Positions 1 to 9,780 are shown, counted from the stretch's first letter. The stretch: DNA of 64,000 bases from Ciceribacter lividus (GCF_003337715.1 NZ_QPIX01000017.1:22464-86463), one strand, 5' to 3'. Numbers and translations are program-made. The notes: generated from the sequence alone by a model not told the origin.

Positions 1-2
1 CC

Positions 3-239
3 CCGCGTGCGGCGAGCATCGGCCTTCGGCCGGAGCACATCCGCCAAGGCAGCGGCGAGGACAGTCTGGTCACGCGCGTCGAAAGGCTCGGCGACCAGAC
101 GCGCTTGCACCTGTCCTTCCGCGGACACACCATCGTCACCGTCACCGAACCCCACACGACCCGGCGTGACGGAGAGATCGTCAAGATCGAACCCGTTGAT
201 CCACTCTACTTCGATGCCGACGGCATGCGACTCGCTTAA
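3..239 (+). CDS. Sugar-type ABC transporter ATP-binding protein, C-terminal end (partial)
   Basis: Only the last 78 codons are inside the window; the gene enters from the left edge and stops with TAA at 237-239. The frame holds the phrase IGLRPEHI at about residues 6-13 of the fragment. This marks the TOBE/OB-fold regulatory region at the C-terminus of MalK/UgpC-type importer ATPases. The rest of the fragment (ending GMRLA) fits the TOBE barrel. The Walker motifs must lie upstream and cannot be checked. The stop is 11 bases before the dihydroxyacetone-kinase-like gene, so the two are probably one operon that imports and phosphorylates a small polyol or ketose. The substrate is inferred only from that neighbour. 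Confidence 0.85.
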   Translation, partial: PRAASIGLRPEHIRQGSGEDSLVTRVERLGDQTRLHLSFRGHTIVTVTEPHTTRRDGEIVKIEPVDPLYFDADGMRLA

Positions 240-250
240 GGAAGGTTCCC

Positions 251-1906
251 ATGGCTCAGTTCATCAACAAGAAAGAAGACGTCGTCATCGAGGCCGTGGA
301 GGGCCTGCTGGCAACGGGCGCCGTGCCGCTGGCGCGCCTCGACGGCTATCCGCATATCCGCGTGATCGTCCGGGCGGACTGGGACAAGTCCAAAGTCGCG
401 CTCGTCTCGGGCGGCGGATCCGGCCACGAGCCGGCGCATGCGGGCTTCGTCGGTGCGGGCATGCTGACCGCGGCGGTCTGCGGCGACGTCTTCGCTTCGC
501 CCAGCGTCGATGCCGTGCTCGCGGGTATCCTCGCGGTCACCGGTCCGGCCGGCTGCCTCCTGATCGTCAAGAACTACACCGGCGACCGCCTGAATTTCGG
601 ACTGGCGGCGGAGCGAGCCCGGGCCTTCGGACTCAATGTCGGCATGGTGATCGTCGACGACGACATCGCCCTGCCCGATGTGCCGCAGGCCCGCGGCGTC
701 GCCGGAACGCTGTTTGTGCACAAGATCGCCGGAGCGCTCGCCGAAAGCGGCGCTGACCTCGAAACGGTGACCGCTGCCGCGCGCAGGGTCATTGCGGCGA
801 CGAAGAGCATCGGCATGTCGCTCGATACTTGCACCGTTCCGGGGTCGCCGAAGGAAAACCGCATCCCGGCGGGCATGGCCGAACTCGGCCTCGGAATCCA
901 TGGCGAGGCCGGGGTGGAGCAGGTCGACTTCTCCGGCGCCCGATCGGCGATGACCGCCGTCGTCGCCAAGCTGCGGTCGGAAATCGGAGACAAGCCGCAC
1001 GTCGCGTTGATCAACAATCTCGGCGGGACGTCGGTTCTCGAAATGTCGATCCTCGCCCATGAGCTGATCCAGTCCGACATCGGCGGGCTGATCAGCCACG
1101 TCGTCGGTCCGGCGGCCATGATGACCTCGCTCGACATGCGCGGCTTCTCCATCTCGCTTTACCCGGCCGAGGCCGACGATATCGCCGCACTTGCCGAGCC
1201 GGTCGGCCCTGCCGCCTGGCCGGGGCTCTCTCCTGTCCGGCCGGTATCGGTCGTCGCCTTGCCGGATGGGCTCACCCCGATCATGCCGCTGCCCTCCGAC
1301 CACAGGCCGACCCGCGATTTCGTCACCGGCTGCTGCAACGTGCTGATCGCGGCCGAGGAGAGCCTCAATGCGCTCGACGCCAAATCCGGTGACGGCGACA
1401 CCGGGTCGACGCTCGCCGGTGCCGCCCGCGCCCTCGTCAAGGCGATGGACAGGCTGCCGCTTTCCGACCATACGCAACTCTTCCGGGCGATCGGGCTCGA
1501 ACTCAGCCAGACGATGGGCGGCTCTTCCGGCGTCCTGCTGGCGATCTTCTTTGCCGCGGCCGGCGACGGTGCATCGAGTGGTCTGCCGATCCGGGACGCT
1601 CTCAGGGCCGGGCTTGCGCGCATGCAGGAAATCGGCGGGGCGAAGGTGGGTGACCGTACGATGGTCGATGCGCTTGCCCCTGCTCTCGATGCGCTCGAAG
1701 GTGGACTGAAGGCGGCGGCGGAGGCGGCGCGCGCCGGCGCCGACCGGACCGCGACGCTCGCCAAGGCCCATGCCGGCCGTGCCGCCTATCTCAGCTCGCG
1801 GCAGCTCCTGGGGCACGCCGATCCGGGCGCCGAGGCCGTGGCGTTGCTGTTCGAATTCCTGGCCCGTTCCGCGAACGGTGAGGCGGTGAGCGCACTGGCC
1901 CGCTAG
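251..1906 (+). CDS. dhaK: Dihydroxyacetone kinase-like protein, fused DhaK-DhaL (551 aa)
   Basis: This is an ATP-dependent single-chain kinase for dihydroxyacetone or a related short ketose such as erythrulose. The DhaK substrate domain spans about residues 1-335, with GGGSGHEP at 54-61 and a histidine in LGLGIHGEAG (His217) positioned like the one that covalently holds the substrate carbonyl. The DhaL nucleotide domain spans about 360-551, with the acidic Mg-ATP motif SGDGDTGS at 379-386, then MGGSSG and KVGDRTMVDAL. The length matches fused ATP-type kinases rather than separate PTS-dependent subunits. The ATG is preceded by AAGGAAGG. It follows an ABC ATPase gene by 11 bases. The same domain pair occurs in tetrulose kinases, so the true substrate could be C3 or C4. 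Confidence 0.9.
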   Translation: MAQFINKKEDVVIEAVEGLLATGAVPLARLDGYPHIRVIVRADWDKSKVALVSGGGSGHEPAHAGFVGAGMLTAAVCGDVFASPSVDAVLAGILAVTGPAGCLLIVKNYTGDRLNFGLAAERARAFGLNVGMVIVDDDIALPDVPQARGVAGTLFVHKIAGALAESGADLETVTAAARRVIAATKSIGMSLDTCTVPGSPKENRIPAGMAELGLGIHGEAGVEQVDFSGARSAMTAVVAKLRSEIGDKPHVALINNLGGTSVLEMSILAHELIQSDIGGLISHVVGPAAMMTSLDMRGFSISLYPAEADDIAALAEPVGPAAWPGLSPVRPVSVVALPDGLTPIMPLPSDHRPTRDFVTGCCNVLIAAEESLNALDAKSGDGDTGSTLAGAARALVKAMDRLPLSDHTQLFRAIGLELSQTMGGSSGVLLAIFFAAAGDGASSGLPIRDALRAGLARMQEIGGAKVGDRTMVDALAPALDALEGGLKAAAEAARAGADRTATLAKAHAGRAAYLSSRQLLGHADPGAEAVALLFEFLARSANGEAVSALAR

Positions 1907-1997
1907 GAAGCAACGGACGTCGGGGAGACCTCGCCCCCGTCTGCGGCAATCACTTCAATAACGTGAGAGCGCACATGGCCGGCAGATGGCGAGTGCT

Positions 1998-2903
1998 TCA
2001 CCCCATCGATTGGGAAGTGAGTACAAAGACCATGGCCTCTCCGTCCGCACCCGAACCATAATCGGCATGCTCGCCGAGTGTCATCGTCGTGACGGTATCG
2101 AACACCGGCAGCCCGCATTGCTGGACGAAGTTGGCGAATGCTCCTGCCTTGAAGTGCGTATCGAGACGGAGAAAGGTCCCTGCATGGGCAATCACATGCG
2201 GATGCACAACGGCAATCGCCTCCTCGTCGGAGTGGGCGACCACCGGCCCGACAACATGGCCGCGGCCGAAACGGCGACACATGGAGAAAGCCCTGAGGCT
2301 CTGCCCGCGGAAAAGCCCGTAGGAGACGGATTGTTCCAAGAGGCGCGCGAGATGAAGCGGTCGAGCGGCGCCGAAGGCCGGCGCATCGAGCGCCGTCATC
2401 TGGTCAAGATCGGCAGAAGAGAGCTGCCGAAGCGTCAGCCCGGCCGGGATGGGCGGCGCGTCCGGCAGTGGACGCGCATCGCCCTGACACTGATGGACGG
2501 TTGCCCTCGGCGAGAAACCCAGCGAACGATAGAGCCGATATGCAGCGCGCGTCGCGTTGAGCCTCAGTCGGCGCTTGCCGAATTCCTCGGCGATCAACTT
2601 CCGCATCAGCCATTGTGCCGCACCGTTGGTCTGCAGCCGCGGCGATGTGATGACCATGCCGATGGTCGCGAAGTCGTCACCGTGGGGAAACCACATCGCC
2701 GAGCCGAGCACCCGGTCGATCTCGTCCAGAGCGGCAAATCCGTGCCCGACTTCAAGCAGGGACCGCCAGTCCTCGGCGCGATGCGGCCAGCCGACTGCAA
2801 TCGAGAGGGCATGCAGTTGCGAAAGGTCGACGTCCGCGATGTCGGCGAGACGCATGCGGAACGTGTCGACAACCAGGCTATCCGAGACTCCGGCCTCCAG
2901 CAT
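1998..2903 (-). CDS. Two-domain GNAT-family N-acetyltransferase (301 aa)
   Basis: A cytoplasmic protein with an N-terminal GNAT fold (about residues 15-140) and a second GNAT-like half. The acetyl-CoA-binding region follows IGMVITSPRLQTNGAAQWLM, and a typical YRSLGF follows it. The second half carries RRFGRGHVVGPVVA. It is clearly paralogous to the product at 16972-17808: both share AVGWPHRAEDWR/AGWPHRLEDWR and the F-G-R-G-x-V-x-GPVVA block. The ATG at 2903 is chosen over upstream starts because GGAAGAGAGAGG precedes it. The gene diverges from the M20 deacetylase gene. The 264-base region between them contains the 10-bp palindrome GTTCGCGAAC at 2945-2954. The acyl acceptor is unknown. Confidence 0.75.
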   Translation of the reverse strand: MLEAGVSDSLVVDTFRMRLADIADVDLSQLHALSIAVGWPHRAEDWRSLLEVGHGFAALDEIDRVLGSAMWFPHGDDFATIGMVITSPRLQTNGAAQWLMRKLIAEEFGKRRLRLNATRAAYRLYRSLGFSPRATVHQCQGDARPLPDAPPIPAGLTLRQLSSADLDQMTALDAPAFGAARPLHLARLLEQSVSYGLFRGQSLRAFSMCRRFGRGHVVGPVVAHSDEEAIAVVHPHVIAHAGTFLRLDTHFKAGAFANFVQQCGLPVFDTVTTMTLGEHADYGSGADGEAMVFVLTSQSMG

Positions 2904-3167
2904 CCCTCTCTCTTCCCTCAACCCTTCAGTTATAGATCCGACGTGTTCGCGAACCGCGACGCGTCCGACACTAAACTGCGTCCGGCAACACAATCCGCTT
3001 CTCTTCCACCTCTGCACGCAAGATTCGACTGAAAGGCGCGCACCTTCGGCATCCATTCCCTGCCCACGGGACTAGTCTTGCTCTCACCCCTTCCTCCAGA
3101 AGTTCCAATCTCCCCTCCCCGAGGGGCGACCGGCTCGGTCGCAACCAAAGCAGATGTGGCGGTACGA

Positions 3168-4292
3168 ATGCAAGCAATCGACATCCTGGAAAAGCTCGTT
3201 TCGTTCCGCTCCGTTGTCGGCACCCCGAACGATGCGATCGTCGACTGGGTCCGCAGCTATCTCGAGGCGTATGGTGCGATCGTCCACGTCCTGCCCGGAC
3301 CCGAGGGGGACCGCGCCAACCTCTTCGCAACGCTCGGCCCGCGCGACACAGCCGGTTATGTCCTCTCCGGCCACATGGACGTCGTTCCGGCCACCGAACC
3401 CGGCTGGACCAGCGACCCATTCCGCTTGCGCAAGGAGGCGAACCGCCTCTACGGGCGCGGCACGACCGACATGAAGGGCTTCCTTGCCGCCGCACTCGCG
3501 ACCGTTCCGAAATTCGCCGAGCTGACGCTCGCGCGGCCGATCCACCTCGCCTTCTCCTATGACGAGGAGGCGGGTTGCCGGGGTGTTCCACACATGCTCG
3601 CACGCCTTCCCGATCTTTGCGCACCTCCCCTCGGGGCGGTGATCGGGGAGCCGAGCGGGATGCAGGCGATCCTCGCCCACAAGGGCAAAGCCGCGGCGAG
3701 GGTGACCATCGAGGGACGTGCCGGCCACTCCTCGCGTCCCGACCTCGGACTGAACGCGATCCACGGGATGGCGGCGGTGCTGACCAAGGCAGTCGCCGCC
3801 GCAACCGCGCTCACTGCAGGACCGTTCGATGCCACCTTCGAGCCACCCTATTCGTCGCTGCAGGTCGGCCGGCTGTACGGCGGGCGGGCAGTCAACATCA
3901 TACCCGATCTCTGCGAGGCGGAGCTGGAGGCGCGCGCGATCGCGGGTGTCGACCCGCGACTTCTCCTGACGCCCGTGCGGGAAGCCGCCGAGGCGCTCAC
4001 TGCGGATGGCTATGGAGTGACCTGGGAGGAACTCAGCAGCTATCCGGCCCTGTCGCTTCCGCGCACCGCGCCGCTTGCCGTTCTGCTCCGCGAACTCACC
4101 GGCCGGGAACCGCTTGCGGCGGTGAGCTACGGGACGGAAGCCGGGCTCTTCCAGCGGGCCGGCATCGACGCGATCATCTGCGGCCCCGGCGAGATCGACC
4201 GCGCCCACAAGCCGGACGAATATATCTGCACTGAGGAGCTCGCAGCCTGCGAGACGTTGCTGGAACGGCTCGGCCGGCAATGCCTGGCCTGA
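3168..4292 (+). CDS. M20 family deacetylase, ArgE/acetylornithine deacetylase-like (374 aa)
   Basis: A two-zinc amidohydrolase. The metal-site pattern is complete: SGHMDVVPA (His-x-Asp), [11 protein letters not shown] (bridging Asp), [11 protein letters not shown] (Glu-Glu) and the late His in [15 protein letters not shown]. The dimerisation-domain signature [15 protein letters not shown] is also present. ArgE, succinyl-diaminopimelate desuccinylase and N-acyl-amino-acid deacetylases share this fold; the overall match is best to ArgE. The ATG at 3168 gives the normal family length. A TTG at 3078 would add 30 unconserved residues. It is first in a run of six same-strand genes and lies 13 bases before the ghrA-like gene. 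With no arginine biosynthesis genes nearby, I infer a catabolic role, removing an acyl group from an imported amino compound. Confidence 0.85.
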   Translation: MQAIDILEKLVSFRSVVGTPNDAIVDWVRSYLEAYGAIVHVLPGPEGDRANLFATLGPRDTAGYVLSGHMDVVPATEPGWTSDPFRLRKEANRLYGRGTTDMKGFLAAALATVPKFAELTLARPIHLAFSYDEEAGCRGVPHMLARLPDLCAPPLGAVIGEPSGMQAILAHKGKAAARVTIEGRAGHSSRPDLGLNAIHGMAAVLTKAVAAATALTAGPFDATFEPPYSSLQVGRLYGGRAVNIIPDLCEAELEARAIAGVDPRLLLTPVREAAEALTADGYGVTWEELSSYPALSLPRTAPLAVLLRELTGREPLAAVSYGTEAGLFQRAGIDAIICGPGEIDRAHKPDEYICTEELAACETLLERLGRQCLA

Positions 4293-4305
4293 GCGGAAAA
4301 ACGCC

Positions 4306-5229
4306 ATGACCTTCCTGTTCCATTCCGACGCCGAGCGCGGTGCCGTGTTTCGAGAGATCTTTGCTCGTGAACTGCCCGACCTGCCCTTCTCCATGGATCC
4401 GGCGAGGGTCAATCCGGACGCCGTCCGTTACCTGATCACCTGGACGGTCCCTCGGGATCTGGCGCGCTACCGCAATCTGGAAGTGCTCTTCTCGATCGGC
4501 GCCGGTGTCGACCAGTTCCGGCTTGCCGAGGTCCCGGCCTCCGTGAAGGTCGTCCGCATGGTCGAGGACGGCATCGTCCGGATGATGCAGGAATATGCGG
4601 TGCTGGCGGTCCTTGCTCTTCACCGCGGCCTGCCCGCCTATCTCCGCCAGCAGCGCGACGAGGTCTGGCAAGCCCTGCCGCAAGCACAGGCCCGTGAACG
4701 CCGTGTCGGCGTGCTGGGGCTCGGCATGCTCGGCCGGGCGGTCATCGAACGGCTGAAACCCTTCGGCTTTCCGCTTTCCGGCTGGAGCCGGTCGCAACAC
4801 GATATCGACGGCGTAACCTGCTTTGCAGGCAAGACCGGTCTCGACGCAATGCTCGCCGAAACCGACATCCTTCTCTGCCTCCTGCCGCTCACGGACGCGA
4901 CAAGAGGATTTCTCGACGCCGACCTCTTCAACAGGTTGCCGCGCGGCGCCGGGCTCGTTCATGTCGGCCGCGGACCGCAGCTGAACCATGACGACCTGAT
5001 CGCGGCTCTGGATGGCGGGCAACTGTCGGGCGCGATGATCGACGTCACCGAACCGGAACCGCTGCCTCCCGGGCATGCCTTCTGGAGCCATCCGAAGATC
5101 GTGCTGACGCCCCATGTGGCAAGCGTCACCCAACCGCAAACGGCAGCCCGCGCCGTGATCGACAACATCCGGCGCCTGCGCGAAGGCCTCGATCCCGTCG
5201 GGCTCATCAACCGCAACCGCGGCTACTGA
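4306..5229 (+). CDS. ghrA: D-2-hydroxyacid dehydrogenase, glyoxylate/hydroxypyruvate reductase A-like (307 aa)
   Basis: An NAD(P)H-dependent reductase of 2-oxoacids. The Rossmann motif GVLGLGMLG sits near residues 137-145. The catalytic triad of the family is visible: Arg in HVGRGPQL, Glu in DVTEPEPLP and His in LTPHVASVT. The N-terminal segment [14 protein letters not shown] is characteristic of the GhrA subgroup. Its placement between a deacetylase and aldehyde dehydrogenases suggests it handles a 2-keto acid intermediate of this operon. The physiological direction cannot be told from sequence. Confidence 0.85.
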   Translation: MTFLFHSDAERGAVFREIFARELPDLPFSMDPARVNPDAVRYLITWTVPRDLARYRNLEVLFSIGAGVDQFRLAEVPASVKVVRMVEDGIVRMMQEYAVLAVLALHRGLPAYLRQQRDEVWQALPQAQARERRVGVLGLGMLGRAVIERLKPFGFPLSGWSRSQHDIDGVTCFAGKTGLDAMLAETDILLCLLPLTDATRGFLDADLFNRLPRGAGLVHVGRGPQLNHDDLIAALDGGQLSGAMIDVTEPEPLPPGHAFWSHPKIVLTPHVASVTQPQTAARAVIDNIRRLREGLDPVGLINRNRGY

Positions 5230-5253
5230 CATTCTCACCCTGAAAGGAAACCC

Positions 5254-5616
5254 ATGTCGCTCCTCAAGACCATAGACCCGAACCCCTCCTTTGCGCCGCG
5301 CGAAAGCCTGCCACAGCCGGACCGCCTGATTGCGGGAAGCCCCAACTTCAAGACCTGGGCGCAGGACGTCGCACACGGAGACCTGGTGCATACCGGTGTA
5401 TGGGAAGCGACCCCGGGCGAAACCCGCTCGATCAAGGGCGAGACCTTCGAATTCTGCCACATCCTCGCCGGTGTCGTCGAAATCACGCCCGACAGCGGGG
5501 AACCCGTAATCTACAAGGCGGGCGACAGCTTCGTTATGAAACCGGGTTTCGTCGGCGTCTGGAAGACGATCGAAACCGTTCGCAAGATCTATCTCACGGT
5601 CACCCCGAAAAACTGA
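5254..5616 (+). CDS. Cupin domain protein, DUF861/EutQ-like (120 aa)
   Basis: A small single-domain beta-barrel protein. The sequence around GVWEATPGETRSI, EFCHILAGVVEI and KAGDSFVMKPGFVGVW is typical of the cupin_3 (DUF861) group. In that group a Trp- and Gly-rich second motif replaces the usual metal-binding histidines. The ATG at 5254 is preceded by GAAAGGAAA. It lies 24 bases after the ghrA-like gene. Such proteins often accompany amino-acid or amine catabolic genes; whether this one is an enzyme or a binding protein is unknown. Confidence 0.8.
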   Translation: MSLLKTIDPNPSFAPRESLPQPDRLIAGSPNFKTWAQDVAHGDLVHTGVWEATPGETRSIKGETFEFCHILAGVVEITPDSGEPVIYKAGDSFVMKPGFVGVWKTIETVRKIYLTVTPKN

Positions 5617-5778
5617 CCGACTAAGCCCGGCCCTCGGCCGGGAGCAATGTCCGCTTACCGTAGAATGCACTGCGGCAAGCCGGCAAAACGGCTTTTTCGG
5701 CCATCGCCGGCTTGCTGCTCGGATCAAGCTGCTCCGCCGGGTCGCCTACCATCCCTTCCAGTGATGAAAGGTGTACCC

Positions 5779-7242
5779 ATGACACTGAGCTTTGATCCCG
5801 ACAGCCTGTCCATTCCGGTCGGACACTTCATCGGCGGCCGGCTGGTCGCCGCAGACGGCGTCATCGAGATGCATCGCCCCTCCGACGGGCATGCGTATGC
5901 CGGCTGTCCCGTTGCCGACGGCAATGTGGTCGACGAGGCCGTGCAGGTGGCCAAGAAAGCCCTGAAGAACAGCAACTGGGGCGGCCTTCGCCCGCGTGAA
6001 CGTACGCGCGTGTTGCAGCGCTGGGCCGATCTCATCGAAGAGGATGCCGGGACGCTTGCACGGCTCGAAGCCGTCTCCTCGACGCGGCCCGTCGGCCATC
6101 TGGTCGAGGGCGATATTGCCGTTTCGGCCGAGCAGATCCGTTTCTTCGCGGAATTCGCCGACAAGGAGGGCAGCGATCTCGTTCCGACCGATGATGCCAG
6201 CCTCGGCATGGTCATGAGCGAACCCTACGGTGTCGTCGGCGCGATCACGCCCTGGAACTTCCCGATCTCGATGGCGGCATGGAAGCTCGGTCCCGCGCTT
6301 GCCGCGGGCAATGCGGTGGTGATCAAGCCGTCGGAAATGACGCCCTTCACCACCCTCCGCCTCGCGGAGCTTGCCGTTCGCGCCGGCGTGCCGGCGGGGC
6401 TCGTCAACGTCGTGCTCGGCGACGGGCCGGTCACCGGCAATGCGATTACCGGCCATCCGGACATCGCCAAGGTGAGCTTCACCGGATCGACCCGCGCCGG
6501 CGCCGCGATCATGGAGAACATCGCCCGCACCGGCGTCAAGCCGATGACGCTCGAGCTCGGCGGCAAGAGCCCGCAACTCGTCTTTGCCGACGCCGATCTC
6601 GACAAGGCCGCGGCAGCGATCGCGGGCAGTATCCTTTCGAATGCCGGGCAAGCCTGTGTGGCCGGATCGCGGCTGATCGTCGAGGAGGCAATCGTCGAAC
6701 CCCTCGTCGCGGCGATCATCGATCGCATGAAGGCTGCGAGCGCCGGCCCGACCTGGAGCGCGGCCAGCCAGTATTCGCCGATCATCTCCGAACGGCAGCG
6801 AGAACGCATCCATTCGATCGTCTCCGCGGCCGTCCGCGCTGGCGGCGAGTGCCTGACGGGCGGCGCTCCGATGGACGCACCCGGCTATTTCTATGAACCG
6901 ACACTGATTGCCGGTGTCGGCGAGGATTCGCCCGCCGTCACTGAGGAAATCTTCGGCCCGGTGCTGACGCTGCAGACCTTCCGGGACGAAGACGAGGCGC
7001 TCTCGCTTGCCGATCACCCAGTCTATGGGCTGGCGAGCGGCCTCTTCACCCGTGACCTGTCACGCGCCCTCCGCCTCACGCGGCGGCTGCAGGCCGGCAC
7101 GGTCTGGGTCAACCGCTACAGCCGCTCGCGCGACCATATCCTGCCGACGGGTGGCTACAAGCGCTCCGGCATCGGCAAGGATCTCGGACGCGAGGCCTAT
7201 CACGCGAACCGCAGGACGAAGAGCGTCCTCATCAGTCTCTAG
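5779..7242 (+). CDS. NAD(P)-dependent aldehyde dehydrogenase (487 aa)
   Basis: Oxidises an aldehyde to its carboxylic acid. The landmarks of the superfamily are all present: the ITPWNFP cofactor loop, FTGSTRAG, the catalytic Glu in TLELGGKSP, the catalytic Cys in NAGQACVAGSR and EEIFGPVL. The ATG at 5779 (MTLSFDPD) is chosen because it gives a family-length protein; the upstream 44 in-frame codons are unconserved and lie in a spacer. Together with the GabD-like gene at 8323 it gives this operon two different aldehyde dehydrogenases. Exact substrate is not deducible. Confidence 0.9.
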   Translation: MTLSFDPDSLSIPVGHFIGGRLVAADGVIEMHRPSDGHAYAGCPVADGNVVDEAVQVAKKALKNSNWGGLRPRERTRVLQRWADLIEEDAGTLARLEAVSSTRPVGHLVEGDIAVSAEQIRFFAEFADKEGSDLVPTDDASLGMVMSEPYGVVGAITPWNFPISMAAWKLGPALAAGNAVVIKPSEMTPFTTLRLAELAVRAGVPAGLVNVVLGDGPVTGNAITGHPDIAKVSFTGSTRAGAAIMENIARTGVKPMTLELGGKSPQLVFADADLDKAAAAIAGSILSNAGQACVAGSRLIVEEAIVEPLVAAIIDRMKAASAGPTWSAASQYSPIISERQRERIHSIVSAAVRAGGECLTGGAPMDAPGYFYEPTLIAGVGEDSPAVTEEIFGPVLTLQTFRDEDEALSLADHPVYGLASGLFTRDLSRALRLTRRLQAGTVWVNRYSRSRDHILPTGGYKRSGIGKDLGREAYHANRRTKSVLISL

Positions 7243-7262
7243 GAAACAGCCCGAGGAAATCC

Positions 7263-8318
7263 ATGAAGGTCTACAAAATTGCGCAGATCCCCGGCGACGG
7301 CATCGGACGCGACGTTACTGCCGCAGCCTGGGCCGTCCTGACGAAAGCGGCGAGCGCTGCCGGGTTCAGGCTCGAAGGCCGCGAGTTTCCCTGGTCCTGC
7401 AAGTTCTACAAGGAAACCGGCATGATGATGCCGGAAGACGGGATCGAGACGCTGCGCGGTTTCGACGCCATCCTGCTCGGCGCCGTCGGCTGGCCGGCGG
7501 AGGTGCCGGATTCGGTCTCGCTTCACGGCCTTCTCCTTCCGATCCGCAAGGCCTTCGTCCAGTACGCCAACATTCGCCCGCACCGGCTTCTGCCCGGTGT
7601 ACTGGGCCCGCTGAAGGCGGAAGGCTTCGACATTCTCTGCATCCGCGAGAACACGGAAGGCGAATATTCGGGGGCCGGCGGACGCGTCCATCAGGGCATG
7701 GACAATGAAGTCGCCGTCGAAACCTCGATCTTCACCCGCGAGGGCGTCGAGCGCATCATTCGCTTCGGCTTCGAGCAGGCGCGCGCGCGGCGGGGCAAGC
7801 TCGCCTCAGTGACCAAGTCCAACGCCCAGAAATATTCCATGGTCTTCTGGGACGAGATCACGAAGGCACTCGCCGCCGAGTACCCCGATGTCGAGGTCAC
7901 GAGCTACCATGTCGATGCGCTTGCCGCCCGCATGGTCATGGCACCGGAAAGCCTCGACGTCATCGTCGCCTCCAACCTCTTCGGCGACATCCTGACGGAT
8001 CTCGGTGCTGCCATCCAGGGCGGCCTCGGCTTTGCCGCCTCTGCCAATATCAATCCCGACCGCTCTGCGCCTTCCATGTTCGAGCCGGTTCATGGCTCCG
8101 CACCGGACATTGCCGGCAGGGGCATTGCCAACCCGATGGCCGCCATCCGGTCGGGCGCGATGATGCTGGAGCATCTCGGCGAAGCGGAAGCGGCCGCCGC
8201 CGTGATGACAGCGATCGAAAGAACGACGGCCACCGGCATCGGCACGGTGCCGGGGAAAGACTCGACCGATGTCATCACCGCCGCGGTCATCAAAGCGCTT
8301 ACCGCCCAAGAAGGATAA
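7263..8318 (+). CDS. Isocitrate/isopropylmalate dehydrogenase family, tartrate or D-malate dehydrogenase-like (351 aa)
   Basis: A metal-dependent NAD decarboxylating dehydrogenase of 2-hydroxyacids. It starts KIAQIPGDGIGRDV, as the family does. It carries the substrate-loop phrase CIRENTEGEYSG, the catalytic Lys in VTKSNAQKY, the metal Asp residues in NLFGDILTDLGA and the cofactor motif EPVHGSAPDIAGRGIANP. Length and wording match the TtuC/DmlA group rather than leucine biosynthesis. It starts 20 bases after the aldehyde dehydrogenase gene and ends 4 bases before the GabD-like gene, so tight co-expression is likely. Confidence 0.88.
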   Translation: MKVYKIAQIPGDGIGRDVTAAAWAVLTKAASAAGFRLEGREFPWSCKFYKETGMMMPEDGIETLRGFDAILLGAVGWPAEVPDSVSLHGLLLPIRKAFVQYANIRPHRLLPGVLGPLKAEGFDILCIRENTEGEYSGAGGRVHQGMDNEVAVETSIFTREGVERIIRFGFEQARARRGKLASVTKSNAQKYSMVFWDEITKALAAEYPDVEVTSYHVDALAARMVMAPESLDVIVASNLFGDILTDLGAAIQGGLGFAASANINPDRSAPSMFEPVHGSAPDIAGRGIANPMAAIRSGAMMLEHLGEAEAAAAVMTAIERTTATGIGTVPGKDSTDVITAAVIKALTAQEG

Positions 8319-8322
8319 ATCC

Positions 8323-9780
8323 ATGCTGAACCTCAAGGACAAGAGCCTGCTGCGCCAAGCTGGCCTCATCAACGGCGAATGGGTCGCCGCGCGCTCCGGC
8401 AAGTCCGTCGATGTGATCGATCCAGCAACACAGAACGCCATCGGCACCATTCCCGACATGGGCGGCGAGGAGACCCGCGCGGCGATCGTTGCAGCCGAGG
8501 CCGCCTTCAAGACGTGGAAGGCGAAGACCAATGCCGAGCGCGCGCAACTCATCGAGAAGTGGTTCGATCTGATGATCGAAAACCTTGACGATCTGGCACT
8601 GATCCTGACATCCGAACAGGGCAAGCCGCTGGACGAGGCGCGCGGCGAAATCCGCTATGGGGCCTCCTTCGTCAAGTGGTTTGCGGAAGAATCTCGCCGT
8701 ATCAACGGCCACACAATCCCCGCGCCCTCGCGCGACCGCCGCATTCTGGTGCTCAAGGAGGCGGTCGGCGTCTGCGGCATCATCACGCCATGGAACTTCC
8801 CCAATGCGATGATCACCCGCAAGGTCGCCCCTGCCCTTGCAGCCGGCTGCACGGTCGTCATCAAGCCCTCCGAATTCACCCCCTATTCGGCGCTGGCACT
8901 CGGTGTGCTTGCCGAACGGGCCGGCATTCCGGCGGGCGTCATCAATATCGTCACCGGCATGCCGACGGAGATCGGCAACGAACTCATGGCAAATGAGACA
9001 GTGCGCAAGATTTCCTTCACCGGCTCGACCCGCGTCGGCTCGCTGCTGATGCGGGGGGCTGCCGACAGCGTCAAACGGCTGAGCCTGGAGCTTGGCGGCA
9101 ATGCGCCCTTCATCGTCTTCGACGACGCCGATCTCGATCTCGCCATCGAAGGCGTGCTCGCCTCGAAATTCCGCAACGGCGGCCAGACCTGCGTCTGCGC
9201 CAACCGCATCCTCGTCCAGTCCGGCGTCTACGACGCCTTCGCCGCCAAGCTGAAGGCCCGCGTCGATGCCATGAAGATCGGCCCCGGCACGGATGCCGGC
9301 GTTGCCATCGGCCCGATGATCAACGCTGCGGCCATCGACAAGATCGAGCGCCACGTCGCCGACGCCCTTTCGAAGGGCGCAAAGATCATCACCGAAACGC
9401 CCGCCATGCCGAACGGCCGCCAATACACGGCCCCGATCGTGCTGACCGGCGCAACCACCGCCATGCTGCTCGCTGGGGAGGAGACCTTCGGACCCGTCGC
9501 ACCGCTCTTCCGCTTCGAGACGGAGGAGGAGGCGATCGCGATTGCCAACGGCACGCCCTTCGGCCTTGCCTCCTATTTCTACACGGAGAACATGAAGCGC
9601 GCCTGGCGCGTCGGCGAGGCGCTGGAAGCCGGCATGGTGGCACTCAACACCGGCCTCATCTCCATGGAAGTCGCCCCCTTCGGCGGCGTGAAACAATCCG
9701 GCCTCGGCCGCGAAGGCGCCCAGGTCGGCATCGAGGAGTATCTGGAGATGAAGACCTTCCACATCGGCGGGCTTGCCTGA
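8323..9780 (+). CDS. gabD: Succinate-semialdehyde dehydrogenase-like aldehyde dehydrogenase, GabD type (485 aa)
   Basis: Oxidises succinic or glutaric semialdehyde to the dicarboxylate. The sequence has ITPWNFPNAM, FTGSTRVGSLLM, the catalytic Glu in LELGGNAPF, the catalytic Cys in GGQTCVCANR, and the GabD-like C-terminus (LNTGLISMEVAPFGG, GLGREG). The ATG at 8323 lies 4 bases after the previous stop. It is the last gene of the 3168-9780 operon; a factor-independent terminator follows about 90 bases downstream. It could also serve the amine and transaminase genes further right, which would yield gamma-amino-acid-derived semialdehydes. Confidence 0.88.
   Translation: MLNLKDKSLLRQAGLINGEWVAARSGKSVDVIDPATQNAIGTIPDMGGEETRAAIVAAEAAFKTWKAKTNAERAQLIEKWFDLMIENLDDLALILTSEQGKPLDEARGEIRYGASFVKWFAEESRRINGHTIPAPSRDRRILVLKEAVGVCGIITPWNFPNAMITRKVAPALAAGCTVVIKPSEFTPYSALALGVLAERAGIPAGVINIVTGMPTEIGNELMANETVRKISFTGSTRVGSLLMRGAADSVKRLSLELGGNAPFIVFDDADLDLAIEGVLASKFRNGGQTCVCANRILVQSGVYDAFAAKLKARVDAMKIGPGTDAGVAIGPMINAAAIDKIERHVADALSKGAKIITETPAMPNGRQYTAPIVLTGATTAMLLAGEETFGPVAPLFRFETEEEAIAIANGTPFGLASYFYTENMKRAWRVGEALEAGMVALNTGLISMEVAPFGGVKQSGLGREGAQVGIEEYLEMKTFHIGGLA

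Noticed and set aside
1916..1957. Imperfect inverted repeat GACG..GGGG / CCCC..CGTC after the kinase gene as a terminator
   Set aside because: Arms do not pair cleanly and no T-run follows.
3078..3167. N-terminal extension of the M20 deacetylase from a TTG
   Set aside because: The extra residues are Pro-rich and unlike the family; ATG 3168 gives the normal length.
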